The notes under the pieces were generated by a model. The model did not search any database. It had not been told where the DNA came from and worked only from the letters and a program-made list of their open reading frames with translations. From Pseudomonas fluorescens (GTDB taxonomy: Bacteria > Pseudomonadota > Gammaproteobacteria > Pseudomonadales > Pseudomonadaceae): a DNA stretch of 64,000 nucleotides. A program made the position numbers and the translations under genes. The stretch spans positions 1 to 64,000 of the forward strand of contig NZ_VCNJ01000024.1 in the NCBI RefSeq assembly GCF_005938625.1, given 5' to 3'. Positions within the stretch are counted from its first letter, which is position 1; each line of letters begins with the position of its first letter. Positions 43,532 through 52,487 of this stretch are shown here, piece by piece.

Positions 43532-44434
43532 ATGCTGGATTTTCTACCTGCACCCGTGCGCGGCGTGATCGCCTCGCTGCTGTTGGCACTCAACACGATT
43601 CTGCTCTGCTCATTTCTGTTTTGCGTGGCGCTGGTCAAGGCGCTGCCGTTTGCCTTGACCCAACGCATCGCCGGTTGGCTGATGAGCCACACCCATGAAG
43701 CGTGGATCAGCAATAACAAGGGCTGGATGAATCTGGTGCGCCGCACTCGCTGGCACATCAGCGGCTTGCAAGGCCTCGACTATCAGCACTCGTACCTGAT
43801 CACCAGCAACCACCAGAGCTGGGTGGATATTCTGGTGCTGCAATACGTGCTCAACCGTCGTATTCAGCCGCTGAAATTCTTCCTCAAGCAGGAGCTGATC
43901 TGGGTGCCGGTGATTGGTCTGGCGTGGTGGGCGTTGGGCTTTCCGTTCATGAAGCGCTACTCCAAGGCGTACCTCGCCAAGCACCCGGAGAAGAAAGGCA
44001 AAGACCTGGAAACCACGCGCAAGACCTGCGCGAAATTCCGCAATAATCCGGTAGGGATTTTCAACTTCGTCGAGGGCACGCGGTTCACTGAAGGCAAGCA
44101 TGCGCAGCAGCAATCGCCGTTCAAATATCTGCTCAAGCCGAAGGCTGGCGGGATCGCATTTGTACTGGATGCAATGGGCGAACAACTGGAGTCGATCGTT
44201 AACGTGACGATTCACTACCCGGCCGGGCGTCCGGGGTTCTGGGATTTGCTCTGCGGCAATGTGCGCGATGTAGTGGTGCACTTTGAAGAGCTGAAGATTC
44301 CGCAGCAGTTCATTGGCAAGAACTACGATCAGGACGGTGAGTATCGCCTGCAGTTTCAGGGCTGGATCAACCAGCTGTGGCTGGACAAGGATGCGCTGCT
44401 GGAACAGATGCACCGCGAATACCCTTCCGTATGA
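43532..44434 (+). CDS. PlsC-family 1-acylglycerol-3-phosphate acyltransferase (YihG-like)
   Basis: 300 aa. The NHQSWVD motif (HxxxxD, catalytic) is at about 90, FPFMKRY is the second block, and FVEGTRFTEGKH the EGTR block. Two hydrophobic segments near 10-40 anchor it to the inner membrane. It resembles the E. coli YihG/YihG-type lysophosphatidic acid acyltransferases. Its start immediately follows the pta stop, and P. aeruginosa has the same pair, so the two are in one operon. Confidence 0.88.
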   Translation: MLDFLPAPVRGVIASLLLALNTILLCSFLFCVALVKALPFALTQRIAGWLMSHTHEAWISNNKGWMNLVRRTRWHISGLQGLDYQHSYLITSNHQSWVDILVLQYVLNRRIQPLKFFLKQELIWVPVIGLAWWALGFPFMKRYSKAYLAKHPEKKGKDLETTRKTCAKFRNNPVGIFNFVEGTRFTEGKHAQQQSPFKYLLKPKAGGIAFVLDAMGEQLESIVNVTIHYPAGRPGFWDLLCGNVRDVVVHFEELKIPQQFIGKNYDQDGEYRLQFQGWINQLWLDKDALLEQMHREYPSV

Positions 44435-44542
44435 TCGTTCCCACGCTCCGCGTGGGAATGCCTCACTGGACGCTCTGCGTCCGCTTTAGAGGGGACGCGG
44501 AGCGTCCCGGGCTGCGTTCCCACGCAGAGCGTGGGAACGATC
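44433..44542. repeat. REP inverted repeat, GATCGTTCCCACGCTCC type
   Basis: Nested palindromes as at 6003: outer GATCGTTCCCACGC/GCGTGGGAACGATC, inner GGACGCTCTGCGTCC and GGACGCGGAGCGTCC. The left arm overlaps the stop codon of the acyltransferase gene. Confidence 0.9.
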
Positions 44543-44546
44543 ACGA

Positions 44547-44623
44547 AAAGATCGCAGCCTTCGGCAGCTCCTGCATTGGATCGGCGTACATCCTGTAGGA
44601 GCTGCCGAAGGCTGCGATCTTTT
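44547..44623. repeat. REP inverted repeat, GATCGCAGCCTTCGGCA type
   Basis: Perfect arms AAAAGATCGCAGCCTTCGGC and GCCGAAGGCTGCGATCTTTT with CAGCTCCTGC/GTAGGAGCTG next inside. It lies 4 bases from the previous REP of a different family; a tandem of two REP families. Confidence 0.9.
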
Positions 44624-44640
44624 GACATTCTCAAAGCGAC

Positions 44641-44683
44641 AAAAAAGCCCGCCGATGATTGCTCATCGGCGGGCTTTTTATTT
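44641..44683. terminator. bidirectional rho-independent terminator
   Basis: A long stem AAAAAAGCCCGCCGATGA/TCATCGGCGGGCTTTTTA with a TTGC loop; strong A-run and T-run. It ends cysNC (minus strand) and blocks read-through from pta-acyltransferase. Confidence 0.92.
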
Positions 44684-44694
44684 GTCGCTAACGC

Positions 44695-46593
44695 TTAGAT
44701 CGCGCCACGCTTGCGCAGCAGATCCAGCACTTGCTTGACGCTGTCTTCCACACTCAGCGTCTGCGTGTCGATCACCAGATCGGCATTCAGCGGCACGTCG
44801 TACGGGAAGGATTCGCCCGGGATGTTGTCGCCAGCGGCGGCATACAGACCTTGCGGATCACGCTCGGCGCACACGGCCGGCGAGGCCTGCACGTAGACCG
44901 TCAGCAGACGATCCTTGCCGATCAGGTCCTTGGCCTGCTCGCGGCCTTCAGCACTCGGTGCGACGAACGCAGCCAGGGTCAGCAGACCGGCTTCGTTGAA
45001 CTGACGAGCAACGTGCGCAGCACGACGCCAGTTCTCGGTACGCCCGGCGCGATCCTGTGGCAGACCTTTGTTGAGGTCGTGACGCAGGTTCTGACCATCC
45101 AGCACAAACACCGCACGGCCCATGTCGAACAGCTTGCGTTCAACCGCATAAGCCAGCGTGCTCTTGCCCGCGCCCGACAGGCCGCTGAACAGAACGGTAG
45201 CCGGTTGCTGACCGAAGCGTTGAGCGCGTTCTTCAGTGGCTACGTGGGCCAGTTTGCCGTGGTGCGTGGCAGTGCCATGCGACACAGGCTGGGCGACGAT
45301 CATGCCGGCGCCGACCGTGCCGTTGGTCAAACGGTCGATGATGATAAACGCGCCGGTGGTGCGGTTGCTTTCGTAACCGTCGAGGGCGATCGGCGCGTCG
45401 AGCGCGATCTTCACCTTGCCGATTTCGTTGAGCTGCAACGCGCTCGCCGGGCCTTCTTCCAACGTGTTCACGTCGACCTTGTTGACGATGCTGGCAATCG
45501 AGCCCGGCACGTAACTGGTGGCGCGTTTGATGTCGTATTTCTTGCCCGGCAGCATCGGCTCTTCAGCCATCCACACCAGCATCGCTTCGAAGCTGTCGGT
45601 GACCGGCGGCACGTTGTCGGCATGCACCAACAGGTCGCCACGGGAGATGTCGATTTCGTCTTCCATGGTCAGCGTGACAGCCTGGCCTGGACCGGCGTGT
45701 TCCAGCTCACCTTCGAAAGTGACGATGGATTTCACACGGCTGCTCTTGCCCGACGGCAGCACCACCACCTCGTCGCCTTTCTTGACGATGCCGCTAGCCA
45801 GCGTGCCGGCGAAACCACGGAAGTTCAGGTTCGGACGGTTGACGTACTGCACCGGGAAACGCAGATCGGTGAAGTTGCGGTCGCCCGCCACTTCCACGGT
45901 CTCGAGAATTTCCATCAGCGACTGGCCTTTGTACCAAGGCGAGCGCTCGGACTTATTGACCACGTTGTCGCCCTTGAGAGCAGACATCGGCACGAAGTGC
46001 ATGCTGGTCGGCTTCATCTTCAAGCCTTCGGCGAACTTCAGGTAGTCGGCCTTGATCGACTCGAACACGCCTTCATCGAAACCCTTCAAGTCCATTTTGT
46101 TGATGGCGACGACGATGTGTTTGATCCCCAGCAACGAGGCGATAAAGCTGTGACGACGGGTCTGGGTCTGCACGCCGTAACGCGCGTCGACCAGAATGAT
46201 CGCCAGATCACAGGTGGACGCACCAGTGGCCATGTTGCGGGTGTACTGCTCATGGCCAGGTGTATCGGCGATGATGAATTTGCGTTTCGCGGTGGAGAAA
46301 TAACGGTAAGCGACATCAATGGTGATGCCCTGCTCACGCTCGGCCTGCAGGCCGTCGACCAGCAACGCCAGGTCGATGTCGTCACCGGTGGTGCCGACTT
46401 TCTTCGAGTCGCGGGTAATGGCTTCGAGGTGATCTTCGTAGATCATTTTCGAATCGTGCAGCAGGCGCCCGATCAGGGTGCTCTTGCCGTCATCGACGTT
46501 ACCGCAAGTCAAAAAGCGCAGCAGCTCTTTACGTTCGTGCTGGCCCAGGTAGGCGAGGATGTCCTCGCTGATCAAATCAGATACGTGGCTCAT
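44695..46593 (-). CDS. cysNC: bifunctional sulfate adenylyltransferase subunit 1/APS kinase
   Basis: 632 aa from the ATG at 46593. N-terminal CysN GTPase (1-450): P-loop GNVDDGKST (31-39), DTPGHEQY and NKMD; C-terminal CysC kinase from about 465, with P-loop GLSGAGKST starting at residue 471. CysN activates ATP sulfurylase with GTP; CysC phosphorylates adenylyl sulfate to PAPS. CysD lies upstream on the same strand, but about 500 bases away instead of adjacent, because the gap is occupied by a pseudogene and REP copies. Confidence 0.95.
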   Translation of the reverse strand: MSHVSDLISEDILAYLGQHERKELLRFLTCGNVDDGKSTLIGRLLHDSKMIYEDHLEAITRDSKKVGTTGDDIDLALLVDGLQAEREQGITIDVAYRYFSTAKRKFIIADTPGHEQYTRNMATGASTCDLAIILVDARYGVQTQTRRHSFIASLLGIKHIVVAINKMDLKGFDEGVFESIKADYLKFAEGLKMKPTSMHFVPMSALKGDNVVNKSERSPWYKGQSLMEILETVEVAGDRNFTDLRFPVQYVNRPNLNFRGFAGTLASGIVKKGDEVVVLPSGKSSRVKSIVTFEGELEHAGPGQAVTLTMEDEIDISRGDLLVHADNVPPVTDSFEAMLVWMAEEPMLPGKKYDIKRATSYVPGSIASIVNKVDVNTLEEGPASALQLNEIGKVKIALDAPIALDGYESNRTTGAFIIIDRLTNGTVGAGMIVAQPVSHGTATHHGKLAHVATEERAQRFGQQPATVLFSGLSGAGKSTLAYAVERKLFDMGRAVFVLDGQNLRHDLNKGLPQDRAGRTENWRRAAHVARQFNEAGLLTLAAFVAPSAEGREQAKDLIGKDRLLTVYVQASPAVCAERDPQGLYAAAGDNIPGESFPYDVPLNADLVIDTQTLSVEDSVKQVLDLLRKRGAI

Positions 46594-46602
46594 TGCATTC
46601 AA

Positions 46603-46640
46603 GCTCCGAGCTGTAAGCTTCAAGCGGCAAGCTTGTCGGC
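46603..46640. repeat. REP-like repeat, AGCTTCAAGCGGCAAGCT type
   Basis: AGCTGTAAGCTTCAAGCGGCAAGCTTG belongs to the same family as 33703-33782 and, in inverted orientation, as 47041-47097. It separates the cysNC start from the pseudogene's stop. Confidence 0.7.
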
Positions 46641-46646
46641 GTACAG

Positions 46647-46987
46647 CTAGTCAGAAATTTTGTTGATCAACCCGCCCAGCATTCTAGAAAGCTCACGGGT
46701 TTCCATAATCCAATTTTCAGCCAGCGGTTCTGCGATGTAAGCGATATCTCGGCCTATCAGGATCTGGGTCCGCAACTCTCCGCAAGAAGCCTTCGCGATC
46801 CAAAGAAAGTGCACCTTTTCTTTGCAACTCCGACGCTCCATCCCTTCAGCAATTTGGAAGGCACTGACAGTGCAGAGCGGGTGATCTGATCCTTGAATCC
46901 AAAATCCCCGCATCGCGCAAACTCTCTAAAAATCCCCACCGCTAAACATTTGCTTCGCTGCCAAACAACCAGTTTCTCGAAATCCAT
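46647..46987 (-). pseudogene. frameshifted four-helix-bundle (S23/IVP-type) protein gene
   Basis: The gene reads MDFEKLVVWQRSKCLAV through SALSVPS in one frame (start 46987), then QIAEGMERRSCKEKV to LSRMLGGLINKISD and a TAG (46647) in another. The family motif SVPSNIAEG is split: CCTTCCAAATTGCTGAAGG lacks one base (after TCCAA near 46852), so the two halves (about 45 and 70 residues) cannot be made as one chain. Full-length members are about 115-120 aa. The gene and its two flanking REPs sit between cysD and cysNC. Family members are known as intervening-sequence proteins; activity not defined. Confidence 0.85.
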
Positions 46988-47040
46988 TACGAGTCATCCG
47001 ATTCCGGCTCGCAGCAACCGGCCGCAAGCGCCAAACTGTA

Positions 47041-47097
47041 AAGTTACGCATACCGCCTTTAACTTGCAGCTTGCCGCTTGTAACTCGAAGCTTAAAA
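47041..47097. repeat. REP-like repeat, inverted copy
   Basis: The plus strand reads AACTTGCAGCTTGCCGCTTG, so its reverse complement CAAGCGGCAAGCTGCAAGTT matches the family seen at 33703 and 46603, in the opposite orientation to 46603. It ends at the cysD stop codon. Confidence 0.7.
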
Positions 47098-48009
47098 GTA
47101 CCCCTGACGTTTTTTGTCTTCCATCGAGCCTGCACCATCGTGATCGATGACTCGGCCCTGGCGCTCGGAAGTTCGCGTCAGGAGCATTTCTTGAATGATG
47201 TCCGTGAGGCTTTCGGCCTCGGACTCCACGGCGCCCGTCAACGGGTAGCAGCCAAGGGTGCGGAAACGCACTTTCTTTTTGACGATGCGCGCTTTGTCTT
47301 CGTCGGACAGGTGCTCGAGGATGCGTTCGTCGTCGATCATGATCAGCGTGCCGTTCTTCTCGATCACTTCGCGTTCGGCGGCGAAATACAGCGGCACAAT
47401 CGGGATGCCTTCGAGGTAGATGTACTGCCAGATGTCCAGTTCGGTCCAGTTCGACAACGGGAATACGCGGATGGATTCGCCCTTGTTGACCTTGCCGTTG
47501 TAGACGTTCCACAGCTCTGGGCGCTGGTTTTTCGGGTCCCAGCGGTGCTTGCTGTCGCGGAACGAGTACACGCGCTCTTTGGCGCGGGATTTCTCTTCAT
47601 CGCGACGGGCGCCGCCGAATGCTGCGTCGAAACCATGTTTGTCGAGTGCCTGTTTCAGGCCTTCGGTTTTCATGATGTCGGTGTGCTTGGCGCTGCCGTG
47701 GGTGAACGGGTTGATGTTCTGCGCCACGCCATCGGGGTTGATGTGGGTGATCAGGTCCAGGCCGAGTTCTTCGACCATCTTGTCGCGGAACTTGTACATC
47801 TCCTGGAATTTCCAGCGGGTGTCGACGTGCATCACCGGAAACGGCAGTTTGCCCGGGAAGAACGCCTTTCGTGCCAGGTGCAGCATCACGGCGGAGTCTT
47901 TACCGATGGAGTACAGCATCACCGGGTTATCGAACTCGGCGGCCACCTCGCGGATGATGTGGATGCTTTCCGCCTCCAGCTGTTTCAGATGCGTCAGTTT
48001 GTCGACCAT
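47092..48009 (-). CDS. cysD: sulfate adenylyltransferase subunit 2
   Basis: 305 aa. CysD is the catalytic ATP-sulfurylase subunit of the CysD-CysN complex, making adenylyl sulfate from sulfate and ATP. PP-loop SIGKDSAVMLHLA (34-46), GARRDEEKSRAKER and DIWQYIYLEGIPIVPLYF are conserved. It is the first gene of the sulfate-activation operon; the downstream cysNC is separated by about 500 bases of inserted sequence. Confidence 0.96.
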   Translation of the reverse strand: MVDKLTHLKQLEAESIHIIREVAAEFDNPVMLYSIGKDSAVMLHLARKAFFPGKLPFPVMHVDTRWKFQEMYKFRDKMVEELGLDLITHINPDGVAQNINPFTHGSAKHTDIMKTEGLKQALDKHGFDAAFGGARRDEEKSRAKERVYSFRDSKHRWDPKNQRPELWNVYNGKVNKGESIRVFPLSNWTELDIWQYIYLEGIPIVPLYFAAEREVIEKNGTLIMIDDERILEHLSDEDKARIVKKKVRFRTLGCYPLTGAVESEAESLTDIIQEMLLTRTSERQGRVIDHDGAGSMEDKKRQGYF

Positions 48010-48154
48010 GGCTACTCACGAAAACTTTCTTATGAACGGCCAGCGGGCCGTGTTCGAGCGGGAAATCCTAGCACAGCGGCCTCTTCTAATCAGGACGCCA
48101 ACTAGATCGAAAGGGTATATGAATATGCCTGCCAGTTCGGCCGATGGGGACCAA

Positions 48155-48245
48155 TGTGGGAGCGAACTTGCTCGCGAAAGCGGTGTGCCATTCAACAATG
48201 ATGGCGACTGATACGGCCTCTTCGCGAGCAAGCTCGCTCCCACAG
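48155..48245. repeat. REP inverted repeat, TGTGGGAGCGAACTTGCTCGCG type
   Basis: TGTGGGAGCGAACTTGCTCGCG pairs with CGCGAGCAAGCTCGCTCCCACA over 22 bases with few mismatches. It lies in the 250-bp gap between the cysD promoter and the Nif3-like gene's stop. Confidence 0.88.
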
Positions 48246-48261
48246 GGATTTGCGGTGGTTT

Positions 48262-49020
48262 TCAGATCGGGTTGGGGCAATCGATGAAAATGTGTTCGAC
48301 GGCGAAGCGTTTTGCCAGGTAGTCGCCCAAGGCCTGCACGCCATAACGTTCAGTGGCGTGGTGGCCGGCGGCGATGAAGCTGATGTCGTTCTCGCGGGCG
48401 CTGTGGAAGGTCTGCTCGGACGCTTCACCGCTCAGGTACAGATCGACACCCGCCGCGACGGCCTGATCGATATAACCCTGTCCGCCGCCGGTGCACCAGC
48501 CAACCCGACGAATCATCGGATTACCTTCAATCAGCAACGGTTCGCGGCCCATGACTTCTTGCACCTTGCGGGCGAAATCGCGTGCGGTCATCGGCTCGTT
48601 CAAGGAACCGACCAGACCGACGATTTTCAGATTGTCCGGATCCAGCGGGCCTTCGACGGTGATGTCCAATTGGCGAGCAAGCTGCACGTTATTACCGACA
48701 TCCGGGTGCAGATCCAGCGGCAAGTGATAGGCGAGCAGACTGATGTCGTGCTTGAGCAAGGTCTTCAGCCGGCGCTGCTTCATGCCGGTGACGCACGGAT
48801 TCTCGCCCTTCCAGAAGTAACCGTGATGCACCAGCACCAGATCGGCCTCGGCCTCAACGGCGGCATCCAGCAACGCCTGACTGGCCGTGACGCCACTGAC
48901 GATACGCATCACCTGAGGACGGCCCTCAACCTGCAATCCATTCGGGCAATAATCGGCAATTTTCGCACTGGCGAGGTAACGGTCGGCTTCTTCGACGAGG
49001 GTGCTGAGGGCAACGGCCAT
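48262..49020 (-). CDS. Nif3-like dinuclear metal-centre protein (YbgI family)
   Basis: 252 aa. Metal-ligand region: LVLVHHGYFWKG (two histidines) and AGHHATERYGVQALGDYL near the C-terminus; CPNGLQVEGRP begins the domain. These proteins form hexameric toroids with a dinuclear metal site and are sometimes called GTP cyclohydrolase type 2-like; the physiological role is not clear. It lies between cysD and algW, the order seen in P. aeruginosa. Confidence 0.88.
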   Translation of the reverse strand: MAVALSTLVEEADRYLASAKIADYCPNGLQVEGRPQVMRIVSGVTASQALLDAAVEAEADLVLVHHGYFWKGENPCVTGMKQRRLKTLLKHDISLLAYHLPLDLHPDVGNNVQLARQLDITVEGPLDPDNLKIVGLVGSLNEPMTARDFARKVQEVMGREPLLIEGNPMIRRVGWCTGGGQGYIDQAVAAGVDLYLSGEASEQTFHSARENDISFIAAGHHATERYGVQALGDYLAKRFAVEHIFIDCPNPI

Positions 49021-49041
49021 GAAAGACTCCTAAATATCCCG

Positions 49042-49069
49042 TTCAGAGGCACGCGCGGCCTCGTATAAT
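49042..49069 (+). promoter_or_regulatory. putative algW promoter
   Basis: TATAAT at 49064-49069 is a perfect -10; a weak -35 (TTCAGA at 49042-49047) lies 16 bases before. It is 54 bases upstream of the algW start. Confidence 0.5.
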
Positions 49070-49123
49070 GCGCGACATTATGGGCGGTCTGACCCCGCCT
49101 GCAACTCTTCCAGGACGTGCTTA

Positions 49124-50281
49124 ATGTTCAAGGCGCTGCGTTTTATGGGCTGGCCGTTGTTGGCCGGCGTGCTTATCGCTCTGTTGATTATTCAGCGTTA
49201 CCCGCAGTGGGTCGGGCTGCCGAGCCTCGACGTCAACCTGCAACAGGCGCCGCAGACCACCAGCGTGCAGCAGGGGCCGGTGTCCTATGCGGACGCGGTG
49301 ACAATCGCCGCGCCTTCAGTGGTCAATCTGTACACCACCAAAGTCATCAACAAACCGGCGCATCCGCTGTTTGAAGATCCGCAGTTCCGCCGCTTCTTCG
49401 GTGATAACTCGCCGAAGCAGAAACGCATGGAATCGAGCCTCGGTTCCGGCGTGATCATGAGCCCTGAAGGCTACATTCTGACCAACAACCACGTGACCAG
49501 CGGCGCCGATCAGATTGTCGTGGCCCTGAAGGACGGTCGTGAAACCCTCGCCCGGGTGATCGGCAGCGATCCGGAAACTGACCTCGCGGTATTGAAAATC
49601 GATTTGAAAACCCTGCCGTCCATCACCGTCGGCCGCTCCGACAACATTCGTATCGGCGACGTCGCACTGGCCATCGGCAACCCGTTCGGCGTTGGCCAGA
49701 CCGTGACCATGGGCATCATCAGCGCCACCGGGCGTAATCAGTTGGGCCTGAACAACTACGAAGACTTCATCCAGACCGACGCGGCGATCAACCCGGGCAA
49801 CTCCGGCGGTGCGCTGGTCGATGCCAACGGCAACCTCACCGGCATCAACACAGCGATCTTCTCCAAGTCCGGCGGCTCGCAAGGCATCGGCTTTGCGATC
49901 CCGGTGAAACTGGCGATGGAGGTGATGAAATCGATCATCGAGCACGGTCAGGTAATTCGTGGCTGGCTGGGCATTGAAGTACAACCGCTGACCCAGGAAC
50001 TGGCCGAGTCGTTCGGTCTGTCCGGGCGTCCGGGGATTGTCGTCGCGGGGATCTTCCGCGATGGCCCGGCGCAGAAGGCCGGCCTGCAACTGGGCGATGT
50101 GATTCTGAGCATCGATGGCGAGCCGGCCGGTGATGGCCGTCGTTCGATGAACCAGGTCGCGCGGATCAAACCGACTGACAAGGTGACGATTCAGGTGATG
50201 CGCAACGGCAAAGAGCTGAAGCTCACCGCTGAAATCGGCCTGCGTCCGCCACCGGCGCCGGTGAAAGAAAAAGAAGAATAA
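49124..50281 (+). CDS. algW: DegS-type periplasmic serine protease AlgW
   Basis: 385 aa. An N-terminal signal anchor (about 8-25), a trypsin-like domain with H123 (LTNNHVT), D153 (DPETDLAVLKID) and S227 (NPGNSGGALV), then one PDZ domain (about 280-370) ending in an EKEE tail. AlgW cuts the anti-sigma factor MucA when the PDZ domain binds misfolded outer-membrane protein C-termini, releasing AlgU (sigma-22). One PDZ domain and the anchor separate it from MucD-type proteases. It is followed here by a TonB receptor instead of hisC, so an insertion lies to its right. Confidence 0.92.
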   Translation: MFKALRFMGWPLLAGVLIALLIIQRYPQWVGLPSLDVNLQQAPQTTSVQQGPVSYADAVTIAAPSVVNLYTTKVINKPAHPLFEDPQFRRFFGDNSPKQKRMESSLGSGVIMSPEGYILTNNHVTSGADQIVVALKDGRETLARVIGSDPETDLAVLKIDLKTLPSITVGRSDNIRIGDVALAIGNPFGVGQTVTMGIISATGRNQLGLNNYEDFIQTDAAINPGNSGGALVDANGNLTGINTAIFSKSGGSQGIGFAIPVKLAMEVMKSIIEHGQVIRGWLGIEVQPLTQELAESFGLSGRPGIVVAGIFRDGPAQKAGLQLGDVILSIDGEPAGDGRRSMNQVARIKPTDKVTIQVMRNGKELKLTAEIGLRPPPAPVKEKEE

Positions 50282-50330
50282 AATTTTGTTCGCGCCAAGT
50301 GCGCGAATAAAAGACATTCTCAACAGTCAT

Positions 50331-50369
50331 GTTATATTGTTTCAATTCTAAGAATTGGAACAACATAAC
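50331..50369. promoter_or_regulatory. 39-bp palindrome over the TonB receptor ribosome-binding site
   Basis: GTTATATTGTTTCAATTCT pairs with AGAATTGGAACAACATAAC around one A; 17 of 19 positions match. The GGAA of the ribosome-binding site is in the right arm and the ATG follows the last base. It can be a DNA operator or an RNA hairpin hiding the start. GTTAT...ATAAC ends resemble Zur-type sites in part, but the match is partial. Confidence 0.7.
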
Positions 50370-52475
50370 ATGTCGTCTCGAACAAAGGCCTCCCTGCTCG
50401 GCCTGAGCCTCGGTTTACTGGTTGATCCGGTCTTCGCCGAAGAACCACAACCCCTCGAACTCGACGCCATCAGCGTCATCTCCGACTACGAATCGCCGAC
50501 CGGCCCGGTCAAGGGCTATCGCGCCACACGTTCGTCCAGCGCAACCAAAACCGACACCGCAATACGCGATATCCCGCAGGCGATCAGCGTAGTACCCGCC
50601 AACGTGCTCAAGGATCTGGGCAGCACCAGTGTCGAGCGCGCGCTGGATTTCGCCGGTGGCGTATCGAAGCAAAACAACTTTGGCGGCCTGACGCTGTACG
50701 AATACAGCGTGCGCGGCTTCACCACCTCGGAGTTTTACAAGGACGGTTTCAGCGCCAATCGCGGTTATCCGAGCACACCCGACGCGGCCAACATCGAGCG
50801 CATCGAAGTGCTCAAGGGCCCTGCCGCCAGTCTGTACGGCCGCGGCGACCCGGGTGGCACAGTGAACATCGTCACCAAGAAACCGCAGCCTGAAGGGTTC
50901 ACCACCCTGCAAACCAGCGCCGGCAGTTGGGACCGTTATCGCACCGCACTGGACGTTAACACGCCGCTGGATGATCAGGGCAATGTGCTCTCGCGAATCA
51001 ACCTCGCCGTTGAGGACAACCACAGCTTTCGCGATCACGTCGACAGCCAGCGCGTATTCGTCGCGCCCTCGATCAGTTGGCAATTGAACCCGGACACGTC
51101 GCTGTTGGTGGAAAGCGAAATCGTCCGTCACAGCTCGACCTTCGATCGTGGCATCGTCGCACCGAACAACAAATGGAGCGGCGTGTCGCGCTCGACCTTC
51201 CTCGGCGAACCCAACGACGGCAACATCGACAACCACAACAACCTGCTGCAGGCCACGCTGGAACATCATCTCAACGACAGCTGGAAACTGCGCCTGGCCA
51301 GTCATTACAAGGAAGGCAAACTCTGGGGCTACGCCTCGGAAAACCGTCCGCTGAGCGCCGACAACCGTACTGACAGCCGCCGCTATCGCGAGCGCGACAC
51401 CAACTGGCACGACAGCATCACCCAGCTTGAGCTGCGCGGGCTGTTCGACCTCGGCCCGTGGCAACACGAATTGCTGATCGGCACCGAGTACGAAAACTTC
51501 CGCAAGAACGAGCGCGTCACCACGATTGCCGGCGGCCCGTACGCCATCGACATCTATAAGCCGATCTACGGTCAGCCGAAACCCAACGGCGCCCGCTCGG
51601 GCAGCGACTTTTTCGAACACGTCGAAAGTCATGCACTGAACCTGCAGGATCAGATCGTCATCACCGACAAACTGCGCGGGATGATCGGTGCGCGTTTCGA
51701 GCACTTCGATCAGCACATCGACGACCACAGCCGCAACGCCAAGAGCAGTCAGCGCCATGACGCCCTCACCCAACGCGCCGGCCTGCTCTACCAACTGACA
51801 CCGAACACCGGGCTGTTCACCAACGCCTCGACCTCGTTCAAACCGAACAATGGCCTCGACGCGTCCGGCAAATCCTTCGACCCGGAAGAAGGCGTCGGCT
51901 ACGAACTCGGGATCAAAAACGAGCTGTTCGACGAGCGCCTGAGCAGCACCCTCGCCTTCTTCCACATCGACAAGGAAAACGTCCTCGCCCTCGACCCGGC
52001 CAGCGACACCAGCCGGGCGATGGGCAAGGCGCGCAGTCGCGGTTTCGATCTGCAAATCACCGGACAAGTGACTGACGCAGTGCGGGTGATCGGCGCCTTT
52101 GCTTACATCGACGCAGAAGTGACCAAGGGTGACGCGGCAATTCCCACCGGCAGTCGCATCCTCGGCGTGGCCAAACGCAGCGGCAGCCTGCTTGGCGTTT
52201 ATGAGTTTCAGGATGGCCATCTGCGCGGCTCGGATGTCGGCGCGGCGTTCACTTATGTCGGAGATCGATCAGGAGAATCCGGCAGCGACTTCGAATTGCC
52301 GGCCTACCAGACCGTCGACCTGCTGGCTCATTACAAAGCCAGCGACAACGTCACCGTCGGCCTGAACCTGAACAATCTCTTCGACGAAAAGTACTACGAG
52401 CGCTCCTACAGCAACTACTGGGTCAACCCCGGCGAGCCGCGCAATTTCACCGTCAGCCTGACACTCAACCTGTAA
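50370..52475 (+). CDS. TonB-dependent siderophore-type receptor
   Basis: 701 aa from the ATG at 50370 (GGAA 9 bases upstream). Signal peptide to about PVFAE, a TonB-box-like LELDAISVISD, the plug domain with IRDIPQAISVVPANVLKDLG and VEVLKGPAASLYGRGDPGGTVN, then a beta-barrel ending in NFTVSLTLNL with terminal leucine/aromatic pattern. It takes up ferric siderophore or another metal chelate. Next gene is a DUF4198 protein 12 bases away. This pair is absent from the usual algW-hisC order. Confidence 0.9.
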   Translation: MSSRTKASLLGLSLGLLVDPVFAEEPQPLELDAISVISDYESPTGPVKGYRATRSSSATKTDTAIRDIPQAISVVPANVLKDLGSTSVERALDFAGGVSKQNNFGGLTLYEYSVRGFTTSEFYKDGFSANRGYPSTPDAANIERIEVLKGPAASLYGRGDPGGTVNIVTKKPQPEGFTTLQTSAGSWDRYRTALDVNTPLDDQGNVLSRINLAVEDNHSFRDHVDSQRVFVAPSISWQLNPDTSLLVESEIVRHSSTFDRGIVAPNNKWSGVSRSTFLGEPNDGNIDNHNNLLQATLEHHLNDSWKLRLASHYKEGKLWGYASENRPLSADNRTDSRRYRERDTNWHDSITQLELRGLFDLGPWQHELLIGTEYENFRKNERVTTIAGGPYAIDIYKPIYGQPKPNGARSGSDFFEHVESHALNLQDQIVITDKLRGMIGARFEHFDQHIDDHSRNAKSSQRHDALTQRAGLLYQLTPNTGLFTNASTSFKPNNGLDASGKSFDPEEGVGYELGIKNELFDERLSSTLAFFHIDKENVLALDPASDTSRAMGKARSRGFDLQITGQVTDAVRVIGAFAYIDAEVTKGDAAIPTGSRILGVAKRSGSLLGVYEFQDGHLRGSDVGAAFTYVGDRSGESGSDFELPAYQTVDLLAHYKASDNVTVGLNLNNLFDEKYYERSYSNYWVNPGEPRNFTVSLTLNL

Positions 52476-52487
52476 AAGGACGTCACC

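Noticed and set aside
44731..46650. A long plus-strand open frame opposite cysNC
   Set aside because: CysNC motifs are clear on the minus strand; the antisense frame is an artefact of codon bias.
50415..52220. A long minus-strand open frame opposite the TonB receptor
   Set aside because: The TonB receptor has signal, plug and barrel; the antisense frame has none.
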